From Ricinus communis (Eukaryota; Streptophyta; Magnoliopsida; Malpighiales; Euphorbiaceae), in NCBI RefSeq assembly GCF_019578655.1, contig NC_063262.1, positions 16,685,582 through 16,749,581 on the forward strand: a stretch of 64,000 bases of DNA, given 5' to 3'. Of the stretch, positions 1 to 11,375 are shown piece by piece; position 1 is the stretch's first letter, and the number at the start of each line of letters is the position of its first letter. A program made the translations under genes and the position numbers. The notes under the pieces are model-generated. The model saw only the letters and a program-made list of their open reading frames with translations. It did no database searches and had not been told where the DNA came from.

Positions 1-192
1 GTTCATCACTTAGCTTGCACCTAATCATAGAATAATAACTTCATCGATTTTGTTAAGGTTAGATATCGTAAGATGCTGCAGTAGTTCTAGGATCACCCTT
101 TCCCGAGAATACGACCTTGATACTCACTATTAGTGCTAGTCTACATCGATAGATTCAGTGCCTTAGATTGTAGCTACATAAATAGCCCATCA
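1..192 (+). repeat. 3' end of a Ty3/Gypsy-type LTR (cut by window edge)
   Basis: Bases about 90-192 match the last ~105 bases of the solo LTR at 26173-27546. Shared landmarks are the 'cgag.aatacgacctt.atactc' block, 'attagtgctag', 'catcgatag', 'tgccttagattgtagct' and the terminal 'cccatca'. The following bases (193 on) carry no primer-binding site, so this is the end of a 3' LTR or of another solo LTR. The rest lies outside the window. Confidence 0.75.
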
Positions 193-1328
193 ATCATAAA
201 CCAAATATTTACACCCAGAATGAGGTTATGGCTAAGTCAATGTTCTACAACACTTCATCTAAAGGCTACTCTTTGAACACCATATGTACATTTGAAATTG
301 ACCAAGGGCCATCTTTAGGGATTTCATTGAGATTTTCTTTCTTTCCTAATGTGAGCACAAAGACATTTTGTCGCTCTCTAAAAATATTAAACAGCTTATG
401 TAAAACCCAAAAGCTCTTTTAAAGACTCCCTAACCGTTATCGGGTTTATATTTCTGTTCGTAATAACTCTACCAATCAGTCTGAACTTAAATGCTTCAGG
501 TTGGTTGTTCTGCACCATTAACTCTAAGAATAGGGCCCTCACAATTTTAATATATTATTATTATATATTTTAATATATTATTATTATTATTAGATATTTT
601 ATTATAATATATAACATTTATTAATAAATTATATAAAATTTATTAGAATATTATATATTTTTTAATTTTATATATTAGAATTATATTTTAAATTAATAAA
701 AATTTAATAAATTTAATATTATATTAATATATTATATATTATATTAATATATTAAACTATAAAATCAAATATTATTATATTAAAATATTAAAATAAATTT
801 ATAGATTTACTTTTTTTTTCTATAGATTTATCTGATCTATATAGTAGCTCATTTAGAAATTGAATCAAACAAGCCTTTTTAACTTAGTGTATTTAATAAA
901 ATTTTAAAATATAGATTTAATTGATTTAAAAAAGACAAATTATGAACGTCTTTATTAAAAGAAAAATAGAAATTTAATTTATTTAATTCTTAGAAATTTT
1001 AAATTTTAAATTTTTTCAAATACATTTTTGTATATTGTATCTATAAATTAATAAAATAAATATTATTTTAATTTTTATAATTCAATTAAAATTTAAAAAT
1101 TTAATGTTATTTTACTTTTTAAAAAGATTTAAATTGGATGTATGTATTTTTTGGACATAAATTTAAAAAAATTACTTGCTTAAAAATTTAAATTAAATAT
1201 TATTTAATTTTAGACATAAATTTAAAAAATTATTTAATAAAGAAATTTAAATTAGATATATTTCAGCTTAAAGAAAAATTGAATCATTATCTGAAAATAT
1301 TTTTCTAACTCACGTATATAAGAAAAGA
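193..1328. other. AT-rich intergenic DNA upstream of the dehydrogenase gene
   Basis: No convincing gene. 228-422 contains a 64-codon open frame with no recognisable features. 540-1320 is almost pure A+T with many short direct and inverted 'attaatatatta' stretches. I see nothing else in it. Confidence 0.6.
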
Positions 1329-1347
1329 TATATATTTATATATATAG
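1329..1347 (+). promoter_or_regulatory. TATA-rich core promoter candidate of the dehydrogenase gene
   Basis: A run of alternating TA with 'tatatttata' lies about 150 bases before the chosen ATG at 1493. A C/A-rich leader (1370-1440), typical of plant 5' UTRs, follows it. The transcription start is not visible directly. Confidence 0.4.
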
Positions 1348-1492
1348 GTGAAAAGCCCGTCAGCATTAGAATAAAACAATCACAAAAGTCTATCCCTACA
1401 CCAACTACCACCCCAAAGTCCAAACTCCGAAAGGAAAAACCATCTCGTTTGTGTGTGTGTTAAGATATTTGCAAGTTACAGAGAGTTCCAAA

Positions 1493-4400
1493 ATGGGGTT
1501 TTCTTCTCTTATTCGGTCTGGCATTAGCAAGAGGCTTCTCTCAACAAATACCCGCTCCTCCGTTATCGCTTTTTCTTGGTTTGTGGGTGATGGATCTTTG
1601 AATCATGTTGGTGGCAATTATGAAAATAATCGTAATAAGATGAATAAGATTTCGAAGAGGTCATATCATGTGAGCTCAAGTGAGTATATGCGTGGAGTTG
1701 TGTTTTGGGAACCCGGTAAACCACTTACCTTTGAAGAATTCCAAATTCCTCGCCCCAAAGCTTCTGAGCTTCTCATTAAAACCAAAGGTAGTTTTTTTCT
1801 TTAACAATTATTGATATTAATTTTGTCTGTTTATATCTAGAAGAGATCGAATTATAAATGACATGCACTAAATTGGTGCTTTTATGGAAGACTTAGATGA
1901 AGAGCTAGTTACTTGTCAGCTAAAAACCAGCTAAATAGTTGAGCAATGCAGCAGAAAAAAAAAAATTAAAAAATCTAGGCTTACCAAAAGGATACAATCA
2001 CTCCTAATATAGGTGAAATGGGCAGTATGATATAGGTATAGGTGATAACTGTCAAGTATATAAGATTGTTATTCTGCTGGATACTGTTCAACAAATTAGT
2101 ATACCACTCAAAGTAAATGTATGAAAATACAAGGACTGCAACTGGAGCAAAATGATTTATACAGTTTAGTGAAGTTGAGTGGAATAAAATCAAGCAACAT
2201 AACCCCAGTAGAATAAGATACCAAGCTTCTGAACTTCACTCTTCCTCACTTGATCTATAAACACTTGGAGCAGCACTTTATCTATATGTATGTGTGAATT
2301 TATGTGTGTTTCTTCTCTTCCACTTTATGGATACATGTGGAATTCCATGGTGTTAGCGATTGTGCTCAAAGCAATCGGATTTTATCATATGGTTTCCGAT
2401 AGTATGTGTCTTCAGTGCAGCTTGTGGAGTTTGCCACTCTGATCTTCATGTTATAAAAGGAGAACTTCCATTTGCTAGTCCTTGTGCTATTGGGCATGAA
2501 ATAACTGGGGAAGTTGTTGAACATGGACCATTGACAGACCAGAAAATTATCGCAAGGTACATAGATCATAGAATTTTTTTAATGCAATCATTTAGAAAAG
2601 GGGTTGGAAACTAGTTATTCTTTTCTTATGCAAATACATGGCCGCTAACATGAATTATGACTTATATCTTCTTATTTTTCAGATTTCCTGTTGGATCTCA
2701 TGTTATTGGAGCTTTCATCATGCCATGTGGTAACTGCTCATATTGTTCTAAGGTAATGCTACTTTGAGATGTTGTTTCTTGTATTTGGACTTATTTGTCA
2801 TCTCTCGTCGATATTTGGCACGATGAATTTGTCATAAAATTTCTGGTTATGCTATCACTTATAATCATCTTTATCTAGAAAGAATTTGCAGCTAACTTGC
2901 AATGGTTGATTTTTGTAACTGGAAACAGGGCCATGATGATTTGTGCGAGGACTTCTTTGCTTATAACCGAGCCAAAGGAACTCTCTATGATGGTGAAACT
3001 CGGTTATTTCTCCGGAACAGTGGTGTGAAATCTTCGCTTAGATATAACATTTTACTTTTCTAATGCATGTGTATATATATTTTTTCTCACTCCTGCTTAA
3101 GTTTTCTTTACTGTCTGCACTGATAATATTTGTTGATCTCATTCCAAGTAAAACGTCTGTCATATACTTCTTGATGGATGATTGATTATTAAGGCTGATC
3201 TAGACGGCCATAATCTACTTGTATGCTGTGTATATGGGAAGTATCCATGACTTTTTAAACACAAGGATACTGCTATTGTATCAATCACACTGAGCAACAA
3301 TTACATATATGTATTCATGTCATGGAGGACCGCATCCCCTTTTCTGGCTACAATATTCAGGTATATAAATGCAGATGCTTTAGGATTTCTCCATGTGGAC
3401 AGTATTCTTGCGTAACTGATAAAAGTAAACCTATGACCTTCATACTGCAAGGTTTCATCCTTTACTTTCGTACTACCACTAGATAAAAATTCCTTTTTTT
3501 CTATGTTGCTCATATGATTCCCAAATTTATTGCCACTGTATTTGCTTTTCCCCATGCAACTGACAGTGAATTTCTCTTAGGACCACCTTCAAGATTAAGA
3601 CAAATTAGAACTTCATGTATGCCCTTTTACTTTAGTTCTTAGATGTCTCTGGAAGAAGAAAACTCTGAAATAAGATAGAGTCTGGATAAGCCTAAGCATC
3701 TTTGTTTCGTGGTTTTAGCTGTGGAAAAATTTAATTTCATTAAATTAGTGAATGTTTCCCATCCTTTTCCATTCTAGTTCAATGAAAAACATATGTTTTC
3801 ATTTAGGAATTGCACTCACTTTATCAGTACAGTAGGAAAAAGAACTGTGGGTTTATTACTGCATGCAAATGATACCCAGTGGATGTTTTCTATTCCTCTC
3901 ATTTTCAAATCTTGTAGTCAATGAAGAAAACTACTACATGGTCTTGTTTATTATTATGGTAGTTTATAAATATTAGATCAATATTTTGTATGATTTTCTT
4001 AAATCCTCTCACTTTTTCCTGTAGATCTAAGCTATTCTGTCATGGTAATTTATAGATATGTAAGCAAAGCTGTTATAAGGATATTGGTCCCAGACCCCCA
4101 TATCCTGTCGTGTAATGATCATACCTTGAATTATTGTACTCTACTTGTATTTGAAGTACTATTACTAAAATGTTGGATTATCTCATAAAACCTCAAGTTA
4201 TAATTAGACTCGAATCAGATTTAAGGTGCTTCTTGCCAGATGTCAGCCAAGAGTTGAGCGTAATTTGGGTGTAGCTGGCACTGTCTGTTGTTATCATCAA
4301 AATATCTCCTTTTGTCCAAATGGTGTAAGCGTGAGGGTTTTTTTTTCTTAAGGTAAAATGCTTTCTTGCTTGACCGTAATAATCTAATTGACAATGAATT

Positions 4401-7400
4401 TGGTGTAAACATGGGCTGTTATTTCTCAATGGAAATTCTACATATAATGCATTTTCCACTTTTATTACATTGCCTTAATCGTCAATTTGACAGTATATAT
4501 TATAGATATAGAACCTACTGTTGGACCCTTATCTATGAGCTTCAACTTATAGGTTCACTGTTCCTGTGACTATATATAGGGTTGATTAGTTCCTTTATGT
4601 TTTTGGATTTATAGGCTAACTAGTTCCTTGATTATCTGTTTGGTCTTCTAGGGGAAAAAAGACCTGATACGCTTGTTGCTTGTTCAGTATGTATGACATT
4701 GTTGATTTTCAAAAAGTATTCTATATCATGTAGGAAACCCGGTATACATGTATAGCATGGGAGGCCTTGCGGAATACTGTGTTGTTCCGGCGCATGGATT
4801 AACTACTTTACCAGACTCATTGCCATACACGGAATCTGCAATATTAGGATGTGCAGTATTTACTGCCTATGGTGCTATGGCCCATGCAGCAGAGGTGCAT
4901 CCTGGGGATTCTATTGCAATCATTGGAATTGGGGGTGTTGGCTCAAGGTAAAGAGTGTCTTCAATCATTATGTAATTCTGGGTATTGCATCTGTTCTATT
5001 TGACCAGTCAGTTTCAGATTTTAATGGGTTATATATATATAGTAAAGCAAACTTGAGAACAGGTTATTTCAATATATGCATGTGGGAGGCGTACATGAGA
5101 TAGAGAAGATTTTGAGGACAAAGAAAAATTGTTAAACATTAGAAGGTTGTTAATAGGCAACTCCCAAAAATATGCCATGTATTAATACTAAGAAATCATT
5201 GAATTGCTTATCCTTTCTATGATCAGCTTCACAATTTCTCGTGCTCCTATTTCTTTTATTTCAAGGAAATCCAGAAACAGAAAAAGGAAAGATTTTTCAT
5301 TTCCTTCTTTGGTTTCCTGTAAAAGGGAATAGTCTTTTCTCTTGCTACAATTCATATTAGTCCTCTTTGATGCTCCCTTTTAGGTTGAAGCATATTAGCA
5401 AAAAATGACTAGCGGTTAAGATAGTCTCTTGTTTTTGTCCATCCCTTTGGAATTAGGGACTTATCTTAGTCATGGTGTTTCACTCTTATGAGGTTGCAGA
5501 AAAGGCATCCTTAAAAAAACTGATTCATTTATATGATGTTAACTTTCAGTTGATTTTGATTTTGAGTTATGATTTTGTGATTTAATTAGTTACTAGGACA
5601 TTGATCAGGATCATATATGTCCTGGTGATATAATGCTTAATGTTACAATTCGTTTGGTTTCCGATTGGCTACATTAGCAACATTGAGATTTAATCCCTGT
5701 GTCACTTTAATTCAATCTCATAGATTAGTGCAAGTATAACAAACAAACTTACCCCAATGATATATGGCCAAGCATGCATTTGCAAAGATATATAACCTGA
5801 CGAAGTGCCATTATGGAAAACTTCTAAAGGCTAAGCATATTGCTAGAGATCTAGATTGCTGGTACTATGAATTATTTACTTGTATATATGGTTGTCTGCA
5901 TGTAAATTGTCAGTATTCAAGTTCAAATACTTGCAACTTGCCATCTGTTTTAATAGGATTAGCTTTGGCATAAACATGACAAAACCAATGGCTGCAGTTG
6001 TTTGCAGATAGCAAGGGCATTTGGTGCCTCTGATATTATTGCTGTGGATGTTCAGGATGATAAGCTACAGAAAGCTAAGATTTTTGGTGCAACTCACACT
6101 ATAAATTCCACCAAAGAAGATCCTATTGAAAGTATTAGAGTGCGTACTTTATTCTTGGTTCATAACATGAGGAAGTTACAATTCAAGTGCATGACTAATT
6201 TCTGGTTGTTTTATCATGCTTAAGCTTTTTGCTTGTTATAATGTTTTGGTAAAAATGTACAAAAAGTTGCATTAATCTGTTTGTGGATACATTTGTATAT
6301 GTTCCGTGGTTTATTCAGTTAATGTATTAATACTTCTTAATTTTAGTGGATAATCAGTGTCATAATTTTTTAAATGCAATTATCTTTTGCCAAAAAAGAC
6401 AGAAAATTGTCCGATGCTTTGCACCAAAGATTGTAATTAACCATTTTGTTGTAGGCACTCAAATTTTTTTATTTTCATTGAATTAGCATGATTCTTTTTT
6501 TTCCTATTGAAGGGAGATCCATCATCTTATTTTTTCTGTTTCCCTCTGGACCTTTCTTGTTTGCTCTCCGTTCCCTTTTTCTTCTAATTAGTTTTTGATT
6601 AATCCTGTTTCATATAAATAAATTTGTAACCTTCTCGTTCTTCCTCGTGTCAGTTCTTTACATATTAAGGATATGATATATTCTTAATGCCTTTACTATA
6701 AACAGGCTCATTACATAGTCATCTTTTCTTTTATTCTTTCTCCAAAAATGTTGTTATTAATTATTGTGTTACCATGTATACATTTATTGTTTGAGAAATA
6801 ATTATGTGTGTTACTAGTTACTTGACAATAGACATTCATTAAATGACAAAGAATTAGATCCATATCTTGAAGTAGTGCGACTGAAATGGAAAATCATATA
6901 TTTTTCACATGTCCTTGCATAACAAGAAATACTTGAACTGTGAAACTGCAATGATTCGAAACAAGTAGGGGATTAATTAGGAAGGTTCAATGTGCAGAAA
7001 CGAACTTCATAATTTCATTTCATGTTCTTAACAGATTATTTAAGATTCTCTTTTTTTTTTTTTCTTTTTTTTCTTTTCCATTACTCTTTGGTTTAACTTT
7101 AGATGTGCAATGTTAATTGGTGATAATAGTAAGGATTTGATTGATGTCTATTGGAGTTGCAATACAAATATCAATTAATTCACGAAGTAGATAAAGCCAC
7201 TTGTGCTTGTTATGATAAGGTATACCAATTTTCCTATAAATGCTTAGTTTCTTGATACTTGTACAACCATATATGAACTACAGATTATAAAGTTGATTGA
7301 TAACCATTGCTGTTGTTCACTAATTATTATAATAAGAATATATAATGGGCGATGCATGTATGCATCAGTTTACATATACTTTTGCACTTCCAATTATTTT

Positions 7401-8747
7401 ACATTTAATGACATTATGCACATATTTTGGCAGGAAATAACTGGGGGAAGAGGTGTAGATATTGCTGTGGAGGCCTTGGGCAAACCACTGACATTTTCTC
7501 AGTGTACGCAGAGTGTAAGAGATGGAGGGAAAGCTGTCATGATTGGACTTTCACAAGCTGGTGCTGTTGGAGAGATAGATATAAATCGTCTTGTTCGTCG
7601 AAAGGTGTGTATTTTTAGATAATATATCGCTGATATTGTTGCAATTAGCTAAGAGGATAGTTACAAGTCCTGAAACTATGTGGTAACTAGGGGTTTGATA
7701 GCACAATGCTAGCGCTTGGTGTAAAGAGTATTCAGACATCTGCTTTTGAGAGTAGGTAATTTAATATTAAAGTGCTTCAGGATGATCTACATTTGGAGAA
7801 AACAAAGTTGGAGAGAAGCAAGAGGCCAACTGAGGAACTGTTAAAATTGATGGCATTTGATCTAACTTATAAGGTTGAGATGTTTGAGGGTTTCATTTAG
7901 ATTCTTATTTAGCCTTTCTTGCTATTGCGTGAGATCATTCTATTTTCTTCTTTTAATTTAGTGAATGAATATAGGCTTTCTGCAAATGGGAGTCATATTG
8001 TAGGGTTTTGATTAAGCATCCATTTGGCTTGGCTATTCAGGGGGAGATTTTGGATGCAGAGAGTATTTCAGAGAAGCTATTGATAGCTAACTTGAGCATT
8101 ATGGTTACAGTATAGCATCAATTTGCCAGTATATGCAATTAGCAGTAGTTTTTTAGTGCTTTTCTACTTCTTGGTTTAGGTGTTTCTTCTTTATCCTCAT
8201 TGGAAAGATTTTCTTATCATTTGTTGACTCTAAAACTATCATATGATCTGCATGTAAAGAAGCTGTAATGGATTATATGGAGGACTAAGTGAGCAAATCT
8301 GTTTGGGGAATAACTACAGTGGCATGGGTCTCAAAATTCTAGTATGAAACATAGTCCTGAAATTTGTTGAATGAAAAGTTTTCCAACAAGTGTGCAGTCA
8401 AGCCAAGTTGACAGCTCCGGCTTGACTCAACTCAACAGATTAGGATTAAAAAGTGAAGTCAAAAGTTTCTTTCTTTAATTGATGGCCGTTACAATAGTCG
8501 ATTTTGCTGTATGTCTGTCTTGCAAACCTCTAACCCTTTTTAACTCGAGCAACAGATTCAAGTCATTGGCTCATACGGAGGAAGGGCAAGGCAAGATCTT
8601 CCCAAGTTGGTTAAACTTGCAGAATCAGGTATTTTCAATCTGACTGATGCTGTTTCAAGAAAATACAAATTTGAGGAGGCAAGCAAAGCATTCCAGGATC
8701 TCAACCAAGGAAAGATTGTTAGCCGTGCTGTCATTGAGATAGCATAG
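1493..8747 (+). CDS. Zinc-dependent alcohol dehydrogenase-like protein, 8 exons, 437 aa
   Basis: Coding exons, all with GT-AG introns and continuous phase: 1493-1787, 2421-2556, 2683-2752, 2929-3022, 4734-4947, 5998-6139, 7434-7604, 8556-8747 (1314 nt). The product is a medium-chain dehydrogenase of the plant group typified by Arabidopsis At5g63620 (family knowledge). Visible landmarks: catalytic-zinc ligands Cys103 (in GVCHSDLH), His124/Glu125 (GHE) and Cys238; the structural-zinc set Cys159, Cys162, Cys165, Cys173; and the nucleotide-binding GIGGVG at 263-268 followed by Asp287, which suggests NAD(H) over NADP(H). Residues 1-65 before the conserved core (MRGVVFWEPGKP at 66) are Ser/Arg/Asn-rich and look like an organelle targeting presequence, probably mitochondrial (inference). 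A 6-codon-longer, out-of-context ATG at 1451 is less likely to be the start. Substrate unknown. No disabling change seen, so the gene is probably functional. Confidence 0.93.
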
Positions 8748-9480
8748 TTTTTCTGGTCCAACCCAAATTCTCAACTTCAATAATAGGTATCTGCTTGAGT
8801 AGAATCTTTGGCGAATTACAATAACCAAGGGGTAAACTTCTTCTGACTCGTATTCTCTGATCTCCTGCAGTGGCGTTGACTTGAAATATCTCCTACTCAT
8901 CTGATGCAGTTATCCTACAAGCCTTACCCAACCTGTTATTCCGTATCGCTGTACATATTTGTTTTACTTTATCATTTCCTATAGTATGATATTGCTGCCA
9001 TTTTGAAGGTATAATTTGTTCAAAGTCTGAGAAGAACAAGCCCTTCAAAACTATTCTGACATGAATTACGGTTTGGTTTTCCCGTATCCATTAATTCATA
9101 GCTTGGATTTGTGGATTCCTATTTCCTTTTTTGGATCCTGCTCATAAATTCGAAAGCTTTTAAGAATGTTACAGAAATAGGCCAAAAAGACAAAAAAATT
9201 ACCTTCTACGCACATACAGTATACGCTAGCTCTATAATATTATTTTTGAAGTAGGACCCGCATGAACTGAAGGAAGCTACCTGTTGTGAAGAAGTGACAG
9301 ATGGTTCCAGGTGAGAGAATGACTCCGGAAAATGCCCTCACCCAAGTGCATACAACGTCTCCTATAAGACAAAATTCGATGTGCATGAGCATTATCGTAA
9401 AAGCACTTAATGAATGGGCGGGCTAAAGTTTAACAGTTTTCTTTTACAAATATATGGATAATGGGATGCAAAAACTATGT
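8748..9480. other. 3' UTR and downstream flank of the dehydrogenase gene
   Basis: Follows the TAG stop. T-rich blocks at 8930-9020 fit a plant 3' UTR, but no single poly(A) signal can be chosen. No ORF with features from either strand. Confidence 0.4.
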
Positions 9481-9817
9481 TTTTGCGATCAGAAATTTGT
9501 TTTTACACCTTTTTTTTAAAAAAAAATTATTGATATGGTTCTATTTGGAATTTTACAATGTATTATTTTGACTTCTTATTGATATCTTTTTAATACATTT
9601 TTGATATAGCTGAATGAATTTATTAGTTTTATTTTAATTATATATTCATATATTTTTAACTGTTTTTTGATATGTTTTTAATATATTGTGGTATTTTTTT
9701 TAACACATTTTCATTTTATTAAAATACATTATTTGTTATAAAAAAATATAAATCTTTCAATTTACAAATATTAAATATAGATATATAAAATAAAAACAAT
9801 AATCTTTTTTTATTTGG

Positions 9818-10095
9818 TTAATTTTACAGTAATATAAGTTAAGATAATATCTTTTTGATATTTTTTAGGTATATTTTTTAATATTTTTTTGATGAAATTT
9901 TTAAAAAAGTCAAAATATTACAAGTTAAAATAATAAGTTTTTAGTATCGTTTAGGTATATTTTTAATATTATTTTTCTGACAAAATTCTAAAGAGATAAA
10001 TAAAAATTAGATTCATAATAATATAAATTAAAAATAATGTTCTTTTAGTATTTTTTAGATATATTTTAGTATTCTTTTTAATAAAATGTAGAAAA
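9818..10095. repeat. Three degenerate ~95-bp tandem units, very AT-rich
   Basis: Units beginning near 9825, 9920 and 10015 each contain 'aatat(a)agttaa.ataat', then 'tttt.gta.t.ttttaggtatatttt(t)aatatt', then a 'tga.aaaatt.ta' tail. They are well diverged. They sit between the dehydrogenase gene and the endogenous viral element. Copy boundaries are approximate. Confidence 0.45.
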
Positions 10096-10403
10096 AAAAT
10101 GCATAAATCAAATGGGGCCGAAAGCTGTTCATTTTATAATTCTCATGCTGTAAACTCAAGGTAGGAGAAATCCTCAAGCTAAAACTGTATAGAGGCACCT
10201 TGCCACAAGAGGTCTTTATGCTCTTTTGGATTCTTATAGCCGAGTTAGCCCTTTTGAATCATAGAAGAACAGATCGTGCAAACAAATAGCTCATAGCCAA
10301 TGGATCGAGAAGAAGAGATGAAGAATTTAAAAAGCCATGAGAGAGAGGAATATTGTGTTCATAGATGAAAGGAAAACTTGCTTCATTACTTCTCGACTCC
10401 TCT
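10096..10403 (-). other. Probable leader remnant of the endogenous pararetrovirus
   Basis: Lies downstream of the TATA box on the minus strand, where a pregenomic RNA leader would be. 'ttggctatgagc' (plus 10293-10305, reverse complement) resembles the Caulimoviridae tRNA-Met primer site only loosely, so I do not claim it. The element fades into AT-rich repeats near 10095. Confidence 0.3.
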
Positions 10404-10600
10404 TTTTATAGAGAAGCCTAAATACAATAGGACAGAAAAGATAAGGTGGGAATCTTATCTTTGACACATGTCTTCCTTAGAAGAAAAGATGAGATTTCCC
10501 ACTTACAAAAGGATAAGTCCTATCTAATAATACACTGACATCTCACATGCACATTAAGACGATAAGTCTTAATAATACACTTACATATCACATGTAAAAA
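10404..10600 (-). promoter_or_regulatory. Pararetroviral promoter-like region with TATA box and duplicated upstream element
   Basis: On the minus strand, past the end of the viral reading frame, a TATAAAAAG box lies at 10404-10412. Upstream of it (10440-10500) are GATAAG motifs arranged as an imperfect palindrome around 'ttccca'. Further upstream, 10511-10556 and 10559-10596 are two diverged copies of a ~45-base unit ('gataagtc..taataatacact.acat.tcacatg' in plus orientation). A TATA promoter in the large intergenic region is normal for Caulimoviridae. Activity is not known. Confidence 0.5.
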
Positions 10601-10715
10601 AGCAAAAAATAATTCACTTAATAAGATGAAAAAGATGAAATTTTTCTTACATTTTGAATTATTGAGGAGAATGCTAGTCTTTATGTCCAGCTCACGAACC
10701 ACTATTATTGCCAGC

Positions 10716-11375
10716 TCAGAAAACACTGTCATAGCCATCATCATCCATAGGTTGAGAATCTTGCATAATGGCATCCTTCTGTTCAGTGGTCAGATTCGGA
10801 TCATCTAGTAGGGTTGGTAGTATAGGAAAAGTGGAACGTTCAATAATGGAGTGTTCAGTCCATAGATGTCCATTGTAAGTGCAGACTAGTGGTGTAGAAA
10901 CATCAGTCGTTCCTAAATCATTTCTTAGTTGTAGAGTGTGCTTTAAATCCCTTGTTATTGTTGGAGGAGCAAGATGTAAAGGTATTTCAATCGTTCTCCA
11001 ATAATGACAGATGTTTTGGGTTGCATAAGTGTCTTCTGAGAGCTGAATGTAAGGCCTGTGAAGAATATAGATGGCATGATATCCTGAAGCCTTAAAGTTA
11101 TTGTCTGTGAACAATTTGTTTTCATGAATAACTTTGAGGATATCACTTTTCCATTGGTATGGGGTTTTGAACCAAGTGAGGTATTTCCATGGATATGTTC
11201 CTGTATTTGTCTCACTATTAAAGAAGTATAGGAGATCCATGACCGGTATTTCAATAGCATGATAACAAACTGTGGAAAGACACCATAGAAACCATAATTC
11301 ACTTTCAATTTGTGGATGGGTAGGAGAAAGGTGATAAATTAGGCACCAAGGGTAATATGGATAAAAGAACTTGGG
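10716..11375 (-). pseudogene. C-terminal domain beyond RNase H of the endogenous pararetrovirus
   Basis: After the stop at 11376-11378 the same frame stays open for about 220 codons to 10716. It ends in an acidic tail (DDDGYDSVF). It is rich in aromatic residues (SELWFLWCL, YPWKYLTWF), and the only start codon in the longer part is at 11240. I do not recognise the domain. It could be the equivalent of the second ORF or C-terminal extension reported for florendoviruses, joined or separated depending on whether the TAA is ancestral. The open length of this part, in an otherwise decayed locus, is notable. Confidence 0.55.

Noticed and set aside
228..422. 64-codon open frame upstream of the dehydrogenase
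   Set aside because: No family resemblance, between an LTR end and AT-rich DNA; length is expected by chance.
2366..4459. Several open frames on the minus strand within the dehydrogenase gene
   Set aside because: They are antisense to exons or lie in introns, with no features of their own.
10293..10305. tRNA-Met primer-binding site for the pararetrovirus
   Set aside because: 'ttggctatgagc' differs at too many positions from the family sequence to claim.
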